Shown piece by piece: positions 21,201 through 30,305 of a stretch of DNA of 64,000 nt; position 1 is the stretch's first letter, and each line of letters opens with the position of its first letter. Source of the DNA: Fragilaria crotonensis. Lineage: Eukaryota; Bacillariophyta; Fragilariophyceae; Fragilariales; Fragilariaceae. The translations under genes and the position numbers were made by a program. The stretch covers positions 1 to 64,000 of the forward strand of contig JAKSYS010000315.1 of the NCBI GenBank assembly GCA_022925895.1, written 5' to 3'. The notes below the pieces were generated by a model, which worked only from the letters and a program-made list of their open reading frames with translations, did not search any database and was not told the DNA's origin.

Positions 21201-21817
21201 CTGGCTCGCTTTGCGGCTGCTGTGACCCTGCCAAGGCGCCGAAAGGATGTTTTGAAGGTATCGCCTGCTGTCCAGATGGCACTTGGTCCTGCAGCATTGG
21301 TGATGCTATGACATATCCTTGTGCTGGCTCCCTTCTTATCAATCCGACAGGCAAAATTTGCAAATGCTGCGACAGGGCCAGCGAGCCTGGAATGTTTGGC
21401 AATCCTATCTGTCGCGAAGGTCATGCATGTTGCCCTGATGGGACTTGGTCATGCAGTATCGGCGATGGCAAGACATTCCCGTGCGGAAACGTCAACATTG
21501 TGAATCCGAATGGTGCTATTTGTCAAGGCGTTGTCGACACAGGTGGAGGCGATCCTTGGACATACTCGGTGCCTGTTTGGTTCCCGGATGTGTCGAGACG
21601 CTTTACAGGGGATAACCTCCAAAAATGCAGGAAGCGTCGGTTCGCACCTAAGGACGGTGCGAAGTGTGGATTGAAGAGTAAGACATGTTTTTTCGGACTT
21701 CAAGATTGTGCTGGAAGTGGCCCTCAACCAGACGTAATGTGTGTGTGCAATACTGATGGTCTGACAAAAGGCAACTGGAGTTGCACTCCAGAAGCATGCC
21801 CGGGATCACCGAAATAG
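18254..21817 (+). CDS. Secreted protein of 20 tandem eight-cysteine modules
   Basis: 1,187 residues, intronless. The start MIFLTLVLLLPLGKLANGNP is a signal peptide. From residue 43 come 20 consecutive modules of about 50 residues, each with the cysteine pattern CC - C - CC - C - C - C. The core is CCPDGTWSCSIGDG..FPCGG in a long type and CCPDGTWACP.G..GPYLCGG in a short type; the two types often alternate. Module 4 is divergent. The C-terminal 85 residues differ (KCRKRRFAPKDGAKC, then CVCNTDGLTKGNWSC) and resemble the terminal Cys-Trp-Cys segment of many diatom secreted proteins. With 160-odd cysteines it is presumably disulfide-locked and extracellular, perhaps wall- or adhesive-associated; this is inference. 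The spacing is not that of granulin, WAP, EGF or frustulin ACR repeats, and I do not recognise the family. Confidence 0.85.
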   Translation: MIFLTLVLLLPLGKLANGNPENESTSQWLRRVQLTATSSRPPCCDPLKQPGTNGNNICKEGSACCPDGTWACSIGDGVTFPCGGELIVDPNGLVCGEKCCEFIDKPCKGVRCCSDGIWTCPNPDGSYTCAGAEVANPTGKPCPRCCDKLFMPFCFIGTAGCCPDGTWACPDGATGTYPCEPVKDPQGTICDTPCCDPLLEPGGPVVTEPCEFGHVCDPKGIWQCLGRPMPTSNPAALPNVRKLQLQVATTGKVCDKPCCDPTIDLRCLIGSPACCPNGQWTCPDGVTGLYPCSWANPDGPMCDNGCCEPEAAPDCGTFKPVCCPEGDWTCPAKGGGYICRDQAFVEPPGGTVCNECCPNKGQISCLTGVASCCSDGTWVCPDAYTGLYKCGGAVVKELTGKACEACCDPALKPPGPFPCRGEGLACCPDGTWACSIGDGVTFPCGGVDTVNPQGKVCNTTVTPTNCCEPSDMLFCLIGSAGCCPDGTWACPNGENGPYLCDGVKVDKPTGTVCACCDPAKEPGANGNPFCFEGHACCPDGTWSCSIGDGVTFPCGGVDTVNPQGKVCNTTVTPTNCCEPSGMPFCLIGSAGCCPDGTWACPNGVNGPYLCGGVEVDKPTGTVCACCDPEKEPGANGNPLCFEGHACCPDGTWSCSIGDGVTFPCGGVDTVNPKGKICVKEACCEPDIMPPCPTGGNAGCCPDGSWVCPNTVNGRFLCGGVMVKDPAGTICSCCDPALKPPGPFPCRGEGLACCPDGTWSCSIGDGKTFPCGGELVEEPQGKVCAVKGCCAKEAVPDCGGLKPGCCSDGSWTCPGKDGAYVCTDQAFLGPPDGKVCDECCPRQELISCAVGKVSCCSDGTWVCPDSASGLYMCGDVLVKETKGKACEGCCDPAKKPPASSCKGEGIACCPDGTWSCSIGDGKTFICGGQQVEKPQGKVCACCDPDKAPLCLIGNAGCCKDGSWACPSGENGPYTCGGVIVDEPPGSLCGCCDPAKAPKGCFEGIACCPDGTWSCSIGDAMTYPCAGSLLINPTGKICKCCDRASEPGMFGNPICREGHACCPDGTWSCSIGDGKTFPCGNVNIVNPNGAICQGVVDTGGGDPWTYSVPVWFPDVSRRFTGDNLQKCRKRRFAPKDGAKCGLKSKTCFFGLQDCAGSGPQPDVMCVCNTDGLTKGNWSCTPEACPGSPK
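18380..21526 (+). repeat. 20 x ~157-bp coding tandem repeat
   Basis: In-frame tandem array encoding the eight-cysteine modules. Pairs 8-9, 10-11 and 12-13 are nearly identical at DNA level (for example the GGCGATGGCGTAACGTTTCC blocks), showing recent expansion by a two-module unit of about 320 bp. An older higher-order duplication links modules 6-9 with 15-18, which share PDCG..KP.CC and CCP....ISC landmarks. Confidence 0.85.
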
Positions 21818-22110
21818 CTCTCGATTGAAGAACCGACACGACATGATCCATCAAAGGCAACGGCCTTGTCGGCGTGGAGTTGCATTCTAAATGAATGTCC
21901 TTCACCTGGAGATCCTGTATTGATCATCATGTTTTCAGGGACCAATTAGGCTGCGAAAAAGGTTTGACAATGCGCTATTGCAGCACCTTTACATGTTACA
22001 ACGCGATACATCTATAGGAATAATTGCAAAGTGGACATTTTACATTTTTCCATGTCAATTATGATTGGCGAAAATCGCGGCAACAGTTCGCCAAGCATCA
22101 TACCCCAGCT

Positions 22111-22575
22111 CTAGGTAAGACTAACGTTGTCCCTGTTGTTCCGCAGTAGTTCGCTGGTGGGTTCGGCATTTCCTCCGACGTTGTGCGTGTGGGAACGACC
22201 CCATAGGAAGTACGCACCCCATGTAAGAATGATGCTAACAATGTATCCCACAGGCCCTCCGGGATGCGGCTCATACAAGTAATGCGCTTTGAGGAAACCT
22301 CCAAAGTGGAAGATGGAGTACACCGCCATTCCCAAGAGTACACTTTGTCGCAGAACAACATTGCTGGGATTCCTGAGGACGGTAAAGCACATTGTGGAAA
22401 CCATAGCATCGCCAGAGGCAGCGATCGAACACCAGAACTTGGCAGTAGGAGAGGGAGTACCTCCAAAGTACTCAACAGTGCCCTCCGTCAAAAACTCGTA
22501 AAGTAGAATGGATGGAATGGGTCCAACGAAGCCCAGCCAGAAGAAAATTCGTTGCGGCATGGATAGCTCATTCAT
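22111..22575 (-). CDS. Small multi-spanning membrane protein, unknown function
   Basis: 154 residues from ATG 22575 (MNELSMPQRIFFWLGFVGPI). Four hydrophobic segments are visible: around FFWLGFVGPIPSILLYEFL, KFWCSIAASGDAMVSTMCF, LLGMAVYSIFHFGGFL and GYIVSIILTWGAYFLWG. A polar tail follows. I have an impression of a conserved stramenopile family but no named function. The frame stays open upstream without an ATG, so an extra 5' exon is possible. Confidence 0.6.
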   Translation of the reverse strand: MNELSMPQRIFFWLGFVGPIPSILLYEFLTEGTVEYFGGTPSPTAKFWCSIAASGDAMVSTMCFTVLRNPSNVVLRQSVLLGMAVYSIFHFGGFLKAHYLYEPHPGGPVGYIVSIILTWGAYFLWGRSHTHNVGGNAEPTSELLRNNRDNVSLT

Positions 22576-23237
22576 GTTGTTCAAGTTCGGAGCTGAGATG
22601 ACAACGCACGACGACGGAGTTGGAATAGAGGGATCTGTTAGTTGACGACCACTGCACCGCAATGATACCGGTAAACACGGAGGCTGAATGATCTCGATCT
22701 CGATGTTGAGGCTTCGTGTTTTGTGGCACTTCGTCAATGATTTCAGTTCATGCCGCTAGAGCGTGATCCTTTGTCACAAATTAAGTCGTGCCCGGAGTCA
22801 CCACCAGCAGGCAAGAATCGAGCGTCTGCGGGGTTCGTGAGCAGAACGAGAACGAAGATTCGCGGAAATCTGGCACGCGGCATTTCGACTGATGTGCATT
22901 GTTCATTTGTTGAGCATACACAGTACAAGTACAGTACCTTGTATGCGTATGTCATACTGTCATACATGCTGTACAAACTACAAACGCAGAGTAGTACTCC
23001 AGTACTCCAGTATTCCGTTACTCGGAGTACGTTCATGCCATACACTCACATTTAGTTTTTTATTTATGATCAGATTCAGCCGTTACGTTGCGACCGTTGG
23101 ACGGACAGGTGAAAAAAAGGCCAGATCTCCCACCAACGCCTCCATCCACTCTATTTCAATTGACGAACGAGCTGAAGGCTCAATTCGCCTACTGATACAA
23201 CTCGGAATCAAGAAGCAGTTCGGTCCATTCGTGTGCC
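22576..23237. other. Divergent intergenic region
   Basis: Lies between the small membrane protein (leftward) and the TTL-like gene (rightward) and must hold both promoters. It contains repeated ACTCCAGTACTCCAGTA words at about 22996-23012. No gene is supported. Confidence 0.4.
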
Positions 23238-24695
23238 ATGATAAGACAACGGTCCGCCAACCCAGCCTCGAGAGTAGAGAAGGCTCAGGAAACTGCAACG
23301 GCAAGCCCTAAACTCAAACGAGCCCCCAAGAAAACGAAGCCACTCGCCCCGATCTTGTTTGTTGCCCTCATTGGTGCAGCTATCGTCTTCCTCGTCGTCT
23401 TGGTGTCGGGAGGCGTTCAAGGACTCCGGGGAGGGGATGCTCAGCCAAAAATCGTTCTGACTGCCAAGATTCACAAATTTACGCCGACTCCTGAACGGAG
23501 CAAGCGCACTTTTTGGGTGGAACAGAAGAAGATCAACGAACCGATCATTCGGGCATTTCGCGATCGAAAGTGGACCAAGGTGAACGATAATAGTGAGGCT
23601 CAATTGGTCTGGACGTATTCGAACGACGGAGCGAACTGGGAAGAACCGTTCCATCCATGGCAGCGAACCAATCATATTCCTGGGTTTTCAGCTTGGAATA
23701 GGAAAGACACGTTCGTCAAAGGCTTTCTTGAATACGAGAGAAGGGTGCCAGGAAAGGATCATTACTTCAATCCTGAGACGTACATGCTTCAAGATGAAGA
23801 TGATCGCGAGAAGTTTAGCAAGTTATTGACCCGCGGTGGAGGAATGAATCATCCCTGGGTCCTGAAGGAAGGCGACGTTAACCAAGGACGCGGAATCACG
23901 ATGCTCGCACCGAATTCTGAAAAGTTGAAGAATGTACTGAACGATTATCCGGCGGATGATTCAAATTTTGTCATTCAGCGCTACGTCTGCAATGAACTCA
24001 CATGGAACCGTCGCAAGTACGATGTTCGAATGTTCTGGTTCGTTGCATCAATCGACCCACTCCTTGTTCTTTATCACGACGGCTACGTCCGAATAGGAAA
24101 TGCGGAGTACGATGAATCTGACTTTTCCAACACACGAAATCATTTGACAACGCACACAAAGCTGGCAGAAGAAGGAAAGGCGACCTTTGACGAGTTCAAG
24201 CAACACGTGCGTCAACACAATCGCGAGGCCAACCTCGGCATCTCGGATCCTGTCGCGCACGTTCGCAATCAGTTTAAGGAAGCAATTGGAGAAACTGTGG
24301 CGGCATTCAAAGATACTAGTTTTACAACTAAAGAGATGGTGGAGGAGAATGGTATTGGATTCTACGGAGCCGATTTCATCCTAGACCAAAGTTTGGACGT
24401 ATACTTTTTGGAGCCGCAAATGGGTTGTGGTTTAGACGAAGATTACAACTTTCGAATCCAAATGCACGATCAGCTGTTCCGTTCCATTGTGGATATACTC
24501 GACGAAGTCCTTGAGAAGCAAGAGAAGGGCGAAAATCTATTGCCCATTAAAAAGCCAGGCCACTGGCAAGTCGTTTATGCTGATGGCTGGATCTACAAGT
24601 TTGAGGGGTACCAGCGGTCAAAGAACAAGAAAGGTTGCAATCTTCCTCAAAAGTTTGCGACCAAAGAGGAGGACAACGAACCAGACGAACGATAA
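23238..24695 (+). CDS. Tubulin-tyrosine-ligase-family protein, membrane-anchored
   Basis: 485 residues. ATP-grasp ligase family that adds amino acids to tubulin or other protein tails. A basic N-terminus (KLKRAPKKTKP) is followed by one membrane segment (ILFVALIGAAIVFLVVLVSG), so the enzyme domain is probably lumenal, which is unusual for a tubulin modifier. TTL marks in order: NHPWVLKEGDVNQGRGITML near residue 205, NFVIQRYVCNELTW near 244, YDVRMFWFV near 262, HDGYVRIGN, and GADFILDQSLDVYFLEPQMG near 380-397 with the metal-binding acid. It ends KEEDNEPDER. The substrate may be a secretory protein rather than tubulin. A truncated copy lies at 28.1-28.3 kb. Confidence 0.8.
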   Translation: MIRQRSANPASRVEKAQETATASPKLKRAPKKTKPLAPILFVALIGAAIVFLVVLVSGGVQGLRGGDAQPKIVLTAKIHKFTPTPERSKRTFWVEQKKINEPIIRAFRDRKWTKVNDNSEAQLVWTYSNDGANWEEPFHPWQRTNHIPGFSAWNRKDTFVKGFLEYERRVPGKDHYFNPETYMLQDEDDREKFSKLLTRGGGMNHPWVLKEGDVNQGRGITMLAPNSEKLKNVLNDYPADDSNFVIQRYVCNELTWNRRKYDVRMFWFVASIDPLLVLYHDGYVRIGNAEYDESDFSNTRNHLTTHTKLAEEGKATFDEFKQHVRQHNREANLGISDPVAHVRNQFKEAIGETVAAFKDTSFTTKEMVEENGIGFYGADFILDQSLDVYFLEPQMGCGLDEDYNFRIQMHDQLFRSIVDILDEVLEKQEKGENLLPIKKPGHWQVVYADGWIYKFEGYQRSKNKKGCNLPQKFATKEEDNEPDER

Positions 24696-25319
24696 ATGAA
24701 ATCAGATCATTGTTGACCTCCGAGTCATGAAGTATTAAAATGGATGCATTCGCAGCGCGAGTCCGTCATCGAATAAAAGGCATACTTCAAAGTCGAATTC
24801 ATGTAGATTCCCTAGGCCGATCGGTTGATTGTGTTGCCATGAAAGTTTTCCCGACTTGACTAATAACCCGCCGTTCCGTAGTTTTATTAACGTGGAGGCT
24901 GCATAGGTCATGTACCAGGACCCTCCGCAGGCCTTATTTGTGACATTTCACCATCCTCAGCAGTGTACGTCATCGGTGCCGTTCAAGCGATTTATAAACA
25001 AGTCCCTCCTGAGCAGTCTGGATATCCGCTGCTAGAAAGAGAATGCCAGAAGTAGAAATAGCAATTTGAGGAGGCTCGCATGGAAAGAAACGAATCCAGC
25101 TCTCTAGAGTCCGCACATATTTTTGTCCACGGCAGACTCTACAAGAAAATTCTAGTCAACTGCTGTTGAATCGTAGCCTCCTACTGATGAGGTTTCAAAA
25201 ATGCGGAGACAGGCGCCGCGATCACCATGCAAATCTGCCAAAGGGTCCTACTTCGTGAAAAAAAATTGTGGATCCTAGTCTATGCGTCGATTCGACATTG
25301 TTGTAACCTTCCCCCCGAT
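24696..25319. other. Spacer between TTL-like and GH99-like genes
   Basis: Convergent 3' flanks. It is repeated in the second block at 28350-28973 (for example AAAGTCGAATTCATGTAGAT and AAGGGTCCTACTTCGTGAAA). No gene seen. Confidence 0.5.
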
Positions 25320-26651
25320 TTAATGAATGTTATGAAGCGTGTCGAGATACCTTCCGTAACCGGAGCTACTTGCCCATTCCCGAGCCGATTCAACTGACGT
25401 TCCTTCTCCCCATTCGTTAAACGAAGTGATCAGCTGCCAATCTTCTTTGCTGCTCACCATCTTTAAAACGTTCGCCCGCCAGTGTTGTTGATTCAATCGA
25501 GGCAATCTCGGTTTGGCCTCGTCTGCTCTCCAAAAGCCAGGTGACACGGTAAACGAATATTCAGGTTGCCATGATACTGCCTTTGCAGGAGCATACTGAT
25601 GCCAATGATCGGGCTGGACAGCACACTCCTTGTGTCCTGCAAAGACTTTAAGAACGACGTACCACTCTCCTTTACTGGCGCTCTTCCAACGAGCAACCAC
25701 CTCGCAGCCGCCTTCGTTGTAAACGAAAATTACTGGACGACCATCGACATGACCATACGCCGAATGCCAAGCAAACCATTTCTTGAGATAAATAAGATCG
25801 CGACTGATTTCAACAACGGAAGGGTCCACAGAATATTCCTTCTCGTAATAGACTGCCCACTTCAGGTTGGAGTAGAGCGACTTATCCATCAGACTAGTTA
25901 TCCTGGCTCGGTCAAGATGTTCATTACGACCCCACCAAGATGCGATTGCCAAATCAACGTGAGCGTAGTTAAGGGCATCGACATGAGCCGCCTGTCCATC
26001 AACTGAGCCACTCGTGTACTTTCCGAGCGTTGGTTGATAAAAAACTGACTTTCCATTCACGCTCCATGTCTCAGGAAACCACGGGTAGTAGAACGCACCC
26101 CGAACCGGAAACACCAAGTTATCAGAAGATGGACCGAAATACCGACTCCGAGGCAGTCCAGCGAACCAAATCAGTGTATTTTGATAAAAGATAGAGACTA
26201 TCCCCCGGTCGTCCAAAATTAGAACAGCACCAGGATGTTTGCTACTGAAGGTTTGCCAGAGGAGCTTATTGCTGGCACTCCGTGCCAACATGTTGCCGTC
26301 ACCCTGCATCGTGCAAGTGGCAGTATTATTCAAACCAGCGCGCCAGATCACCTTCTTATTGCTGGAACGCCTCAGCTGCAGGTCTCCGTCTTGATAAATA
26401 CCGAAACGGTATTTTCCTGCCGGAGACGATGCAACGTCGCCTCTTTTCATCGTTGTGTCTGGCTTTAACACAACTTTATAAAAGGGGTTAAGGCGGAAGT
26501 TTCGCAATGGCCTTCTCGTCGGACTGCGAATAAGCTTTCGGGCGGCAGCTGGAGTTGATTGGCTTTCAGGATCTTGCTGTTGAGCGGTTGCTCTGGATCC
26601 GTCGAGGAGTACAACGAGAAAAACCACAATGGGCAAGACGACTCTGATCAT
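25320..26651 (-). CDS. Secreted B-lectin + GH99-like glycoside hydrolase, copy 1
   Basis: 443 residues from ATG 26651. Signal peptide MIRVVLPIVVFLVVLLDGSR; a basic linker; a bulb-type (B-)lectin domain at about residues 55-165 with FGIYQDGDLQLRR, VIWRAGLNN and MQGDGNMLARSAS strands typical of mannose-binding lectins; then a GH99/GH71-like barrel with GAFYYPWFPETW, HVDLAIASWWG, RPVIFVYNEGG, YSFTVSPGFWRAD and the closing ITSFNEWGEGTSVE. Family members cut alpha-mannosidic or related glycans, so a secreted mannan-active enzyme that binds its substrate by the lectin is a reasonable inference. About 27 residues differ from copy 2, with no length change. Confidence 0.85.
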   Translation of the reverse strand: MIRVVLPIVVFLVVLLDGSRATAQQQDPESQSTPAAARKLIRSPTRRPLRNFRLNPFYKVVLKPDTTMKRGDVASSPAGKYRFGIYQDGDLQLRRSSNKKVIWRAGLNNTATCTMQGDGNMLARSASNKLLWQTFSSKHPGAVLILDDRGIVSIFYQNTLIWFAGLPRSRYFGPSSDNLVFPVRGAFYYPWFPETWSVNGKSVFYQPTLGKYTSGSVDGQAAHVDALNYAHVDLAIASWWGRNEHLDRARITSLMDKSLYSNLKWAVYYEKEYSVDPSVVEISRDLIYLKKWFAWHSAYGHVDGRPVIFVYNEGGCEVVARWKSASKGEWYVVLKVFAGHKECAVQPDHWHQYAPAKAVSWQPEYSFTVSPGFWRADEAKPRLPRLNQQHWRANVLKMVSSKEDWQLITSFNEWGEGTSVESAREWASSSGYGRYLDTLHNIH

Positions 26652-28049
26652 GGTGGCGACGGGTAATTGCTTCCGCTGTGGTAGCTTTGATGACAAATGC
26701 TTTTAATCATTCCCGCACATTAATGATAACAAGTCAATGGTGGAATTTTGGACATCCACACGGCCGCAAATTGTGTGGTGTGAAGGAGTCTCCATTGTAT
26801 GCATTCCGAAGAGATGTAAAATGGCCAATAATATTTGAGTCTCTCTTAAACAGAGTGGTTGCCCCGACCCGCGACCATGTGATCCAACGGAGATTCGATA
26901 GGCGGTGGTCACAAAATTCAACTCAGCGAAAAAAAGGTTGAAACTTGTGTATCTTTTATTATATTGTATACGCATATGCAATATGCAAACCCTTACGCAC
27001 ACGCCACTCCGACGTCCAGTATTAACCCAAGCTGAGTATGGATTACGACAGATGTTTCATAGGATCCACTGAAAATACATTTTACACCTGGCACTCAAAA
27101 CTGATGATACACATGTTTCATGTCATAGAAAATGAGAGCACCTCATTTTTTCGAAGGGATCCTTGCGGCAGGAACAGGAAATGTAAAATGTGCAGAATAA
27201 GAGAACGACAATCCAACGATCCCCAACGAGAAAGCCGATAATTCCACCCTAGCGTTGACGCCACTCACCTTATCCAATAGTACTGGAGTACAGTGGCACA
27301 AATACTCAGGCTGATAAACTGATTCACGACAACAAACAACAAGAGGAGGCCGAAATCCACGTGTTTCTGAGCATACGATTGTTAGTCGTGCCGCAATTAA
27401 CAGTTTCTCTGTCGACCAACATTGGAGAGTTGGCTGGCAGATAGTGGAATGAATGCGCCAACAGCGGCGAAGGTCGAATGTAACGATGAGCATGATAGCC
27501 ACAGACTCGGCATTCCGCTTCAGATGATGCGCATGATAATGAGACCTTGTTGGTACAGCGTTTTTCCTGTAACTATTCCTATAAAGAAGTGGGGAATACA
27601 TGGCAGGGGAATGCGAGGTCTGACTCGCTTCCATCGCGAGATATGTTGTCATGGCAGGGGGATATAGAGGAATCGAAATTGTGGAAAACTCCCATTTGTT
27701 GTTCAGAGCACGCTTCGGGGGAAAGGTTTCTTGTCAGTCAGATAGAAGGTCTGGATGATGTGTGTGCAAATGATGGTGCAGTGAGTGTGATTTGAAGTGG
27801 TTTTCTTGTTTGATGTGACACTGACTTTAGTCATCGAGCCAGCACATATTGATGGAATTGCAGACTCAAACAAGGTGATGGCTTTGGCATACAATGACAA
27901 TGGCGTTGGCCAGCAATTGGATCACAAGGATCGGACTGCCATTATTCCAACCAGAAACTGGTACGTTTTACTGTGCCCGGGAGGTGGAAGAGCACAAGTT
28001 AGGAGATGTTACTGAACACACTCATACCTGTGGACATGGGCTGGTTGCA
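26652..28049. other. Flank of GH99-like copy 1, no gene seen
   Basis: Promoter side of copy 1, then sequence related to 30.3-31.2 kb. Short frames only. The part from about 27.66 to 28.05 kb is unique to this side and shows no gene. Confidence 0.4.
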
Positions 28050-28349
28050 AATAGTCTCCATGGTGGCGGGAAACTACAATAGCAAGCCCTTAATTCAAAT
28101 GAAATAGATGGTGGAAGAGAATGGCATTGGATTCTACAGAACCAATTTTGTCCTCGACCATGTTTGGACGTACTCTCTTTGGAGGGACAAATGGGATGTG
28201 GTTTAGACGAAGATTACAACTTTCGAATCGAAGTGCACTTCCATTTGTTCCATTCCATGGTGGATGTACTCGACGAAGTCCTCGAGAAGCAAGAGAAGAG
28301 CGAAAATCAATTGCCAGAGAAGCAGGTCAACAGCCCAGATGAACGCTAA
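28050..28349 (+). pseudogene. TTL-like gene remnant
   Basis: Begins with a piece matching codons about 17-30 of the gene at 23238 (GAAACTACAATAGCAAGCCC), jumps over roughly 1 kb, then continues with the C-terminal region: ATGGTGGAAGAGAATGG, the GGATGTGGTTTAGACGAAG block (GCGLDEDYNF) and VLDEVLEKQEKSENQLP. A further deletion of about 110 bp removes the tail before the shared end PDER. The ATP-grasp core is gone, so it cannot be an active ligase. Confidence 0.85.
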
Positions 28350-28973
28350 ATGAAACTGGATTGTCGTTGGCCTCCTGAGCCATGAAGTACTTAACGAAGT
28401 ATAATAATGGATGCATTCGATGAACAAGACAGATATCGAAACAGTGAGCACATTGCAAAGTCGAATTCATGTAGATTCCCTAGGCCGATAGGCGAACTGT
28501 ATTGCCCTAATGCTTTCGTGTTGACGATTCAGCTGCCATTACGTCCGAAGGCATTGTCGTCAAGACTGGATAATTCATGAGCGAGAAACCTTCGCAGGTA
28601 TTGCTGTTGGTGTGTTAGCACCCCCAGCGCACGCATTTGCTGCCGTTCAAACGATTCATGAACTAGGCCCTCCTGACCAGCTGGTCTTCCAGTATGCCAG
28701 ATGTAGAATTAGTAAGTCATGTAGGCTCGCATGGAAAGAAACGAGTCCAGCTCTAAGAGTCCACAACTACTGTTTCTCCACCGTTGTTTCTTCAAGAACA
28801 TTCTTGTCAAAGTACCGAGATGTGGCCTCCTGCTGATGAGGTTTAAAAGCTGCGGTTACTGGTCCCACAGTCACCATAGAAATCTATCCAAGGGTCCTAC
28901 TTCGTGAAAAAAATTGTGGATCCTTGGCTACGCAGCGACTCGCCATTGATGTAACAATTCCAATAAGCTCTAA
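28350..28973. other. Duplicated spacer, copy B
   Basis: Matches 24696-25319 with scattered differences. No gene seen. Confidence 0.5.
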
Positions 28974-30305
28974 TTAATGAATGTTATGAAGTGTGTCGAG
29001 ATACCTTCCGTAACGGGAGATACTTGCCCATTCCCGAGCCGATTCAACTGACGTTCCTTCTCCCCATTCGTTAAACGAAGTGATCAGCTGCCAATCTTCA
29101 TTGCTGCTCACCATCTGCAAAACATTCGCCCGCCAGTTTTGTTGACTCAATCGAGGCAATCTCGGTTTGGCCTCGTCTGCTCTCCAAAAGCCAGGTGACA
29201 CTGTAAACGAATATTCAGGTTGCCATGATACTGCCTTTGCAGGAGCATACTGATGCCAATGATCGGGCTGGACAGCACACTCCTTGTGTCCTGCAAAGAC
29301 TTTAAGAACGACGTACCACTCTCCTTTACTGGCGCTCTTCCAACGAGCAACCACCTCGCAGCCGCCTTCGTTGTAAACAAAAATTACTGGACGACCATCG
29401 ACATGACCATACGCCGAATGCCAAGCAAACCATTTCTTGAGATAAGTAAGATCGCGTCGGATTTCAACAACGGAAGGGTCCACAGAATATTCCTTCTCGT
29501 AATAGATTGCCCACTTCAGGTTGGAGTAGAGCGACTTATCCATCAGACTAGTTATCCTGGCTCGGTCAAGATGTTCATTACGACCCCACCAAGACGCGAT
29601 TGCCAAATCAACGTGAGCGTAATTAAGGGCATCGACATGAGCCGCCTGCGCACCAGCAGAGCCACTCGTGTACTTTCCGAGCGTTGGTTGATAAAAAACT
29701 GACTTTCCATTCACGCTCCATGTCTCAGGAAACCACGGGTAGTAGAACGCACCCCGAACCGGAAACACCAAGTTATCAGAAGATGGACCAAAATACCGAC
29801 TCCGAGGCAGTCCAGCGAACCAAATCAGTGTATTTTGATATAAGATAGAGACTATGCCCCGGTCGTCCAAAATTAGAACAGCACCAGGATGTTTGCTACT
29901 GAAGGTTTGCCAGATGACCTTATTGCTGGCACTCCGTGCCAACATGTTGCCGTCACCCTGCATCTTACAAGTGGCAGTATTATTCAAACCAGCGCGCCAG
30001 ATTACCTTGTTGTCGCTGGAACGCCTCAGCTGCAGGTCTCCGTCTTGATAAATACCGAAACGGAATCTTCCTGCCGGAGACGATACAATGTCGCCTCTTT
30101 TCATCGTTGTGTCTGGCTTTAACACAACTTTATAAAAGGGGTCAAAACGGTAGTCTCGCAATTGCCTTCTCGTCGGACTGCGAATAAGCTTTCGGGCGGC
30201 AGCTGGAGTTGATTGGCTTTCAGGATCTTGCTGTTGAGCGGTTGCTCTGGATCCGTCGAGGAGTACAACGAGAAAAACCACAATGGGCAAGACGACTCTG
30301 ATCAT
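28974..30305 (-). CDS. Secreted B-lectin + GH99-like glycoside hydrolase, copy 2
   Basis: 443 residues, the same length and architecture as copy 1: identical signal peptide, B-lectin with FGIYQDGDLQLRRSSDNKV and MQGDGNMLARSAS, GH99-like domain with GAFYYPWFPETW, AIASWWGRNEHLD, RPVIFVYNEGG and ITSFNEWGEGTSVE. Roughly 94% identical to copy 1; the changes cluster in the linker (RRQLRDYRFDPF) and on surface positions such as RLSQQNW, leaving every motif intact. Both copies therefore look functional. Confidence 0.85.
   Translation of the reverse strand: MIRVVLPIVVFLVVLLDGSRATAQQQDPESQSTPAAARKLIRSPTRRQLRDYRFDPFYKVVLKPDTTMKRGDIVSSPAGRFRFGIYQDGDLQLRRSSDNKVIWRAGLNNTATCKMQGDGNMLARSASNKVIWQTFSSKHPGAVLILDDRGIVSILYQNTLIWFAGLPRSRYFGPSSDNLVFPVRGAFYYPWFPETWSVNGKSVFYQPTLGKYTSGSAGAQAAHVDALNYAHVDLAIASWWGRNEHLDRARITSLMDKSLYSNLKWAIYYEKEYSVDPSVVEIRRDLTYLKKWFAWHSAYGHVDGRPVIFVYNEGGCEVVARWKSASKGEWYVVLKVFAGHKECAVQPDHWHQYAPAKAVSWQPEYSFTVSPGFWRADEAKPRLPRLSQQNWRANVLQMVSSNEDWQLITSFNEWGEGTSVESAREWASISRYGRYLDTLHNIH

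Larger units (their letters stand above)
23289..27660. repeat. Segmental duplication, copy A (TTL + lectin-GH99)
   Basis: This block is repeated as copy B at about 28.05-31.24 kb in the same orientation: TTL-like gene on +, its 3' flank, the lectin-GH99 gene on -, then a shared distal flank (TCGAAGGGATCC, CCAACGAT, TAAACTGATTCAC, CATGATAATGA landmarks at 27.15-27.55 kb). Ends are approximate, from similarity by eye. Confidence 0.75.

Noticed and set aside
18380-21526. Identity as granulin, WAP or frustulin ACR repeats
   Set aside because: Cysteine spacing and the DGTWxC core do not fit any of these, and the CEGDCD motif of frustulins is absent.
18331-21727. Several long open frames on both strands within the cysteine-rich gene
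   Set aside because: They are shadows of the repeat array; the codon pattern and signal peptide support only the + strand frame from 18254.
22750-23055. 101-codon + strand frame
   Set aside because: Composition is random, it overlaps repeated GTAC words, and it lies in a divergent promoter.
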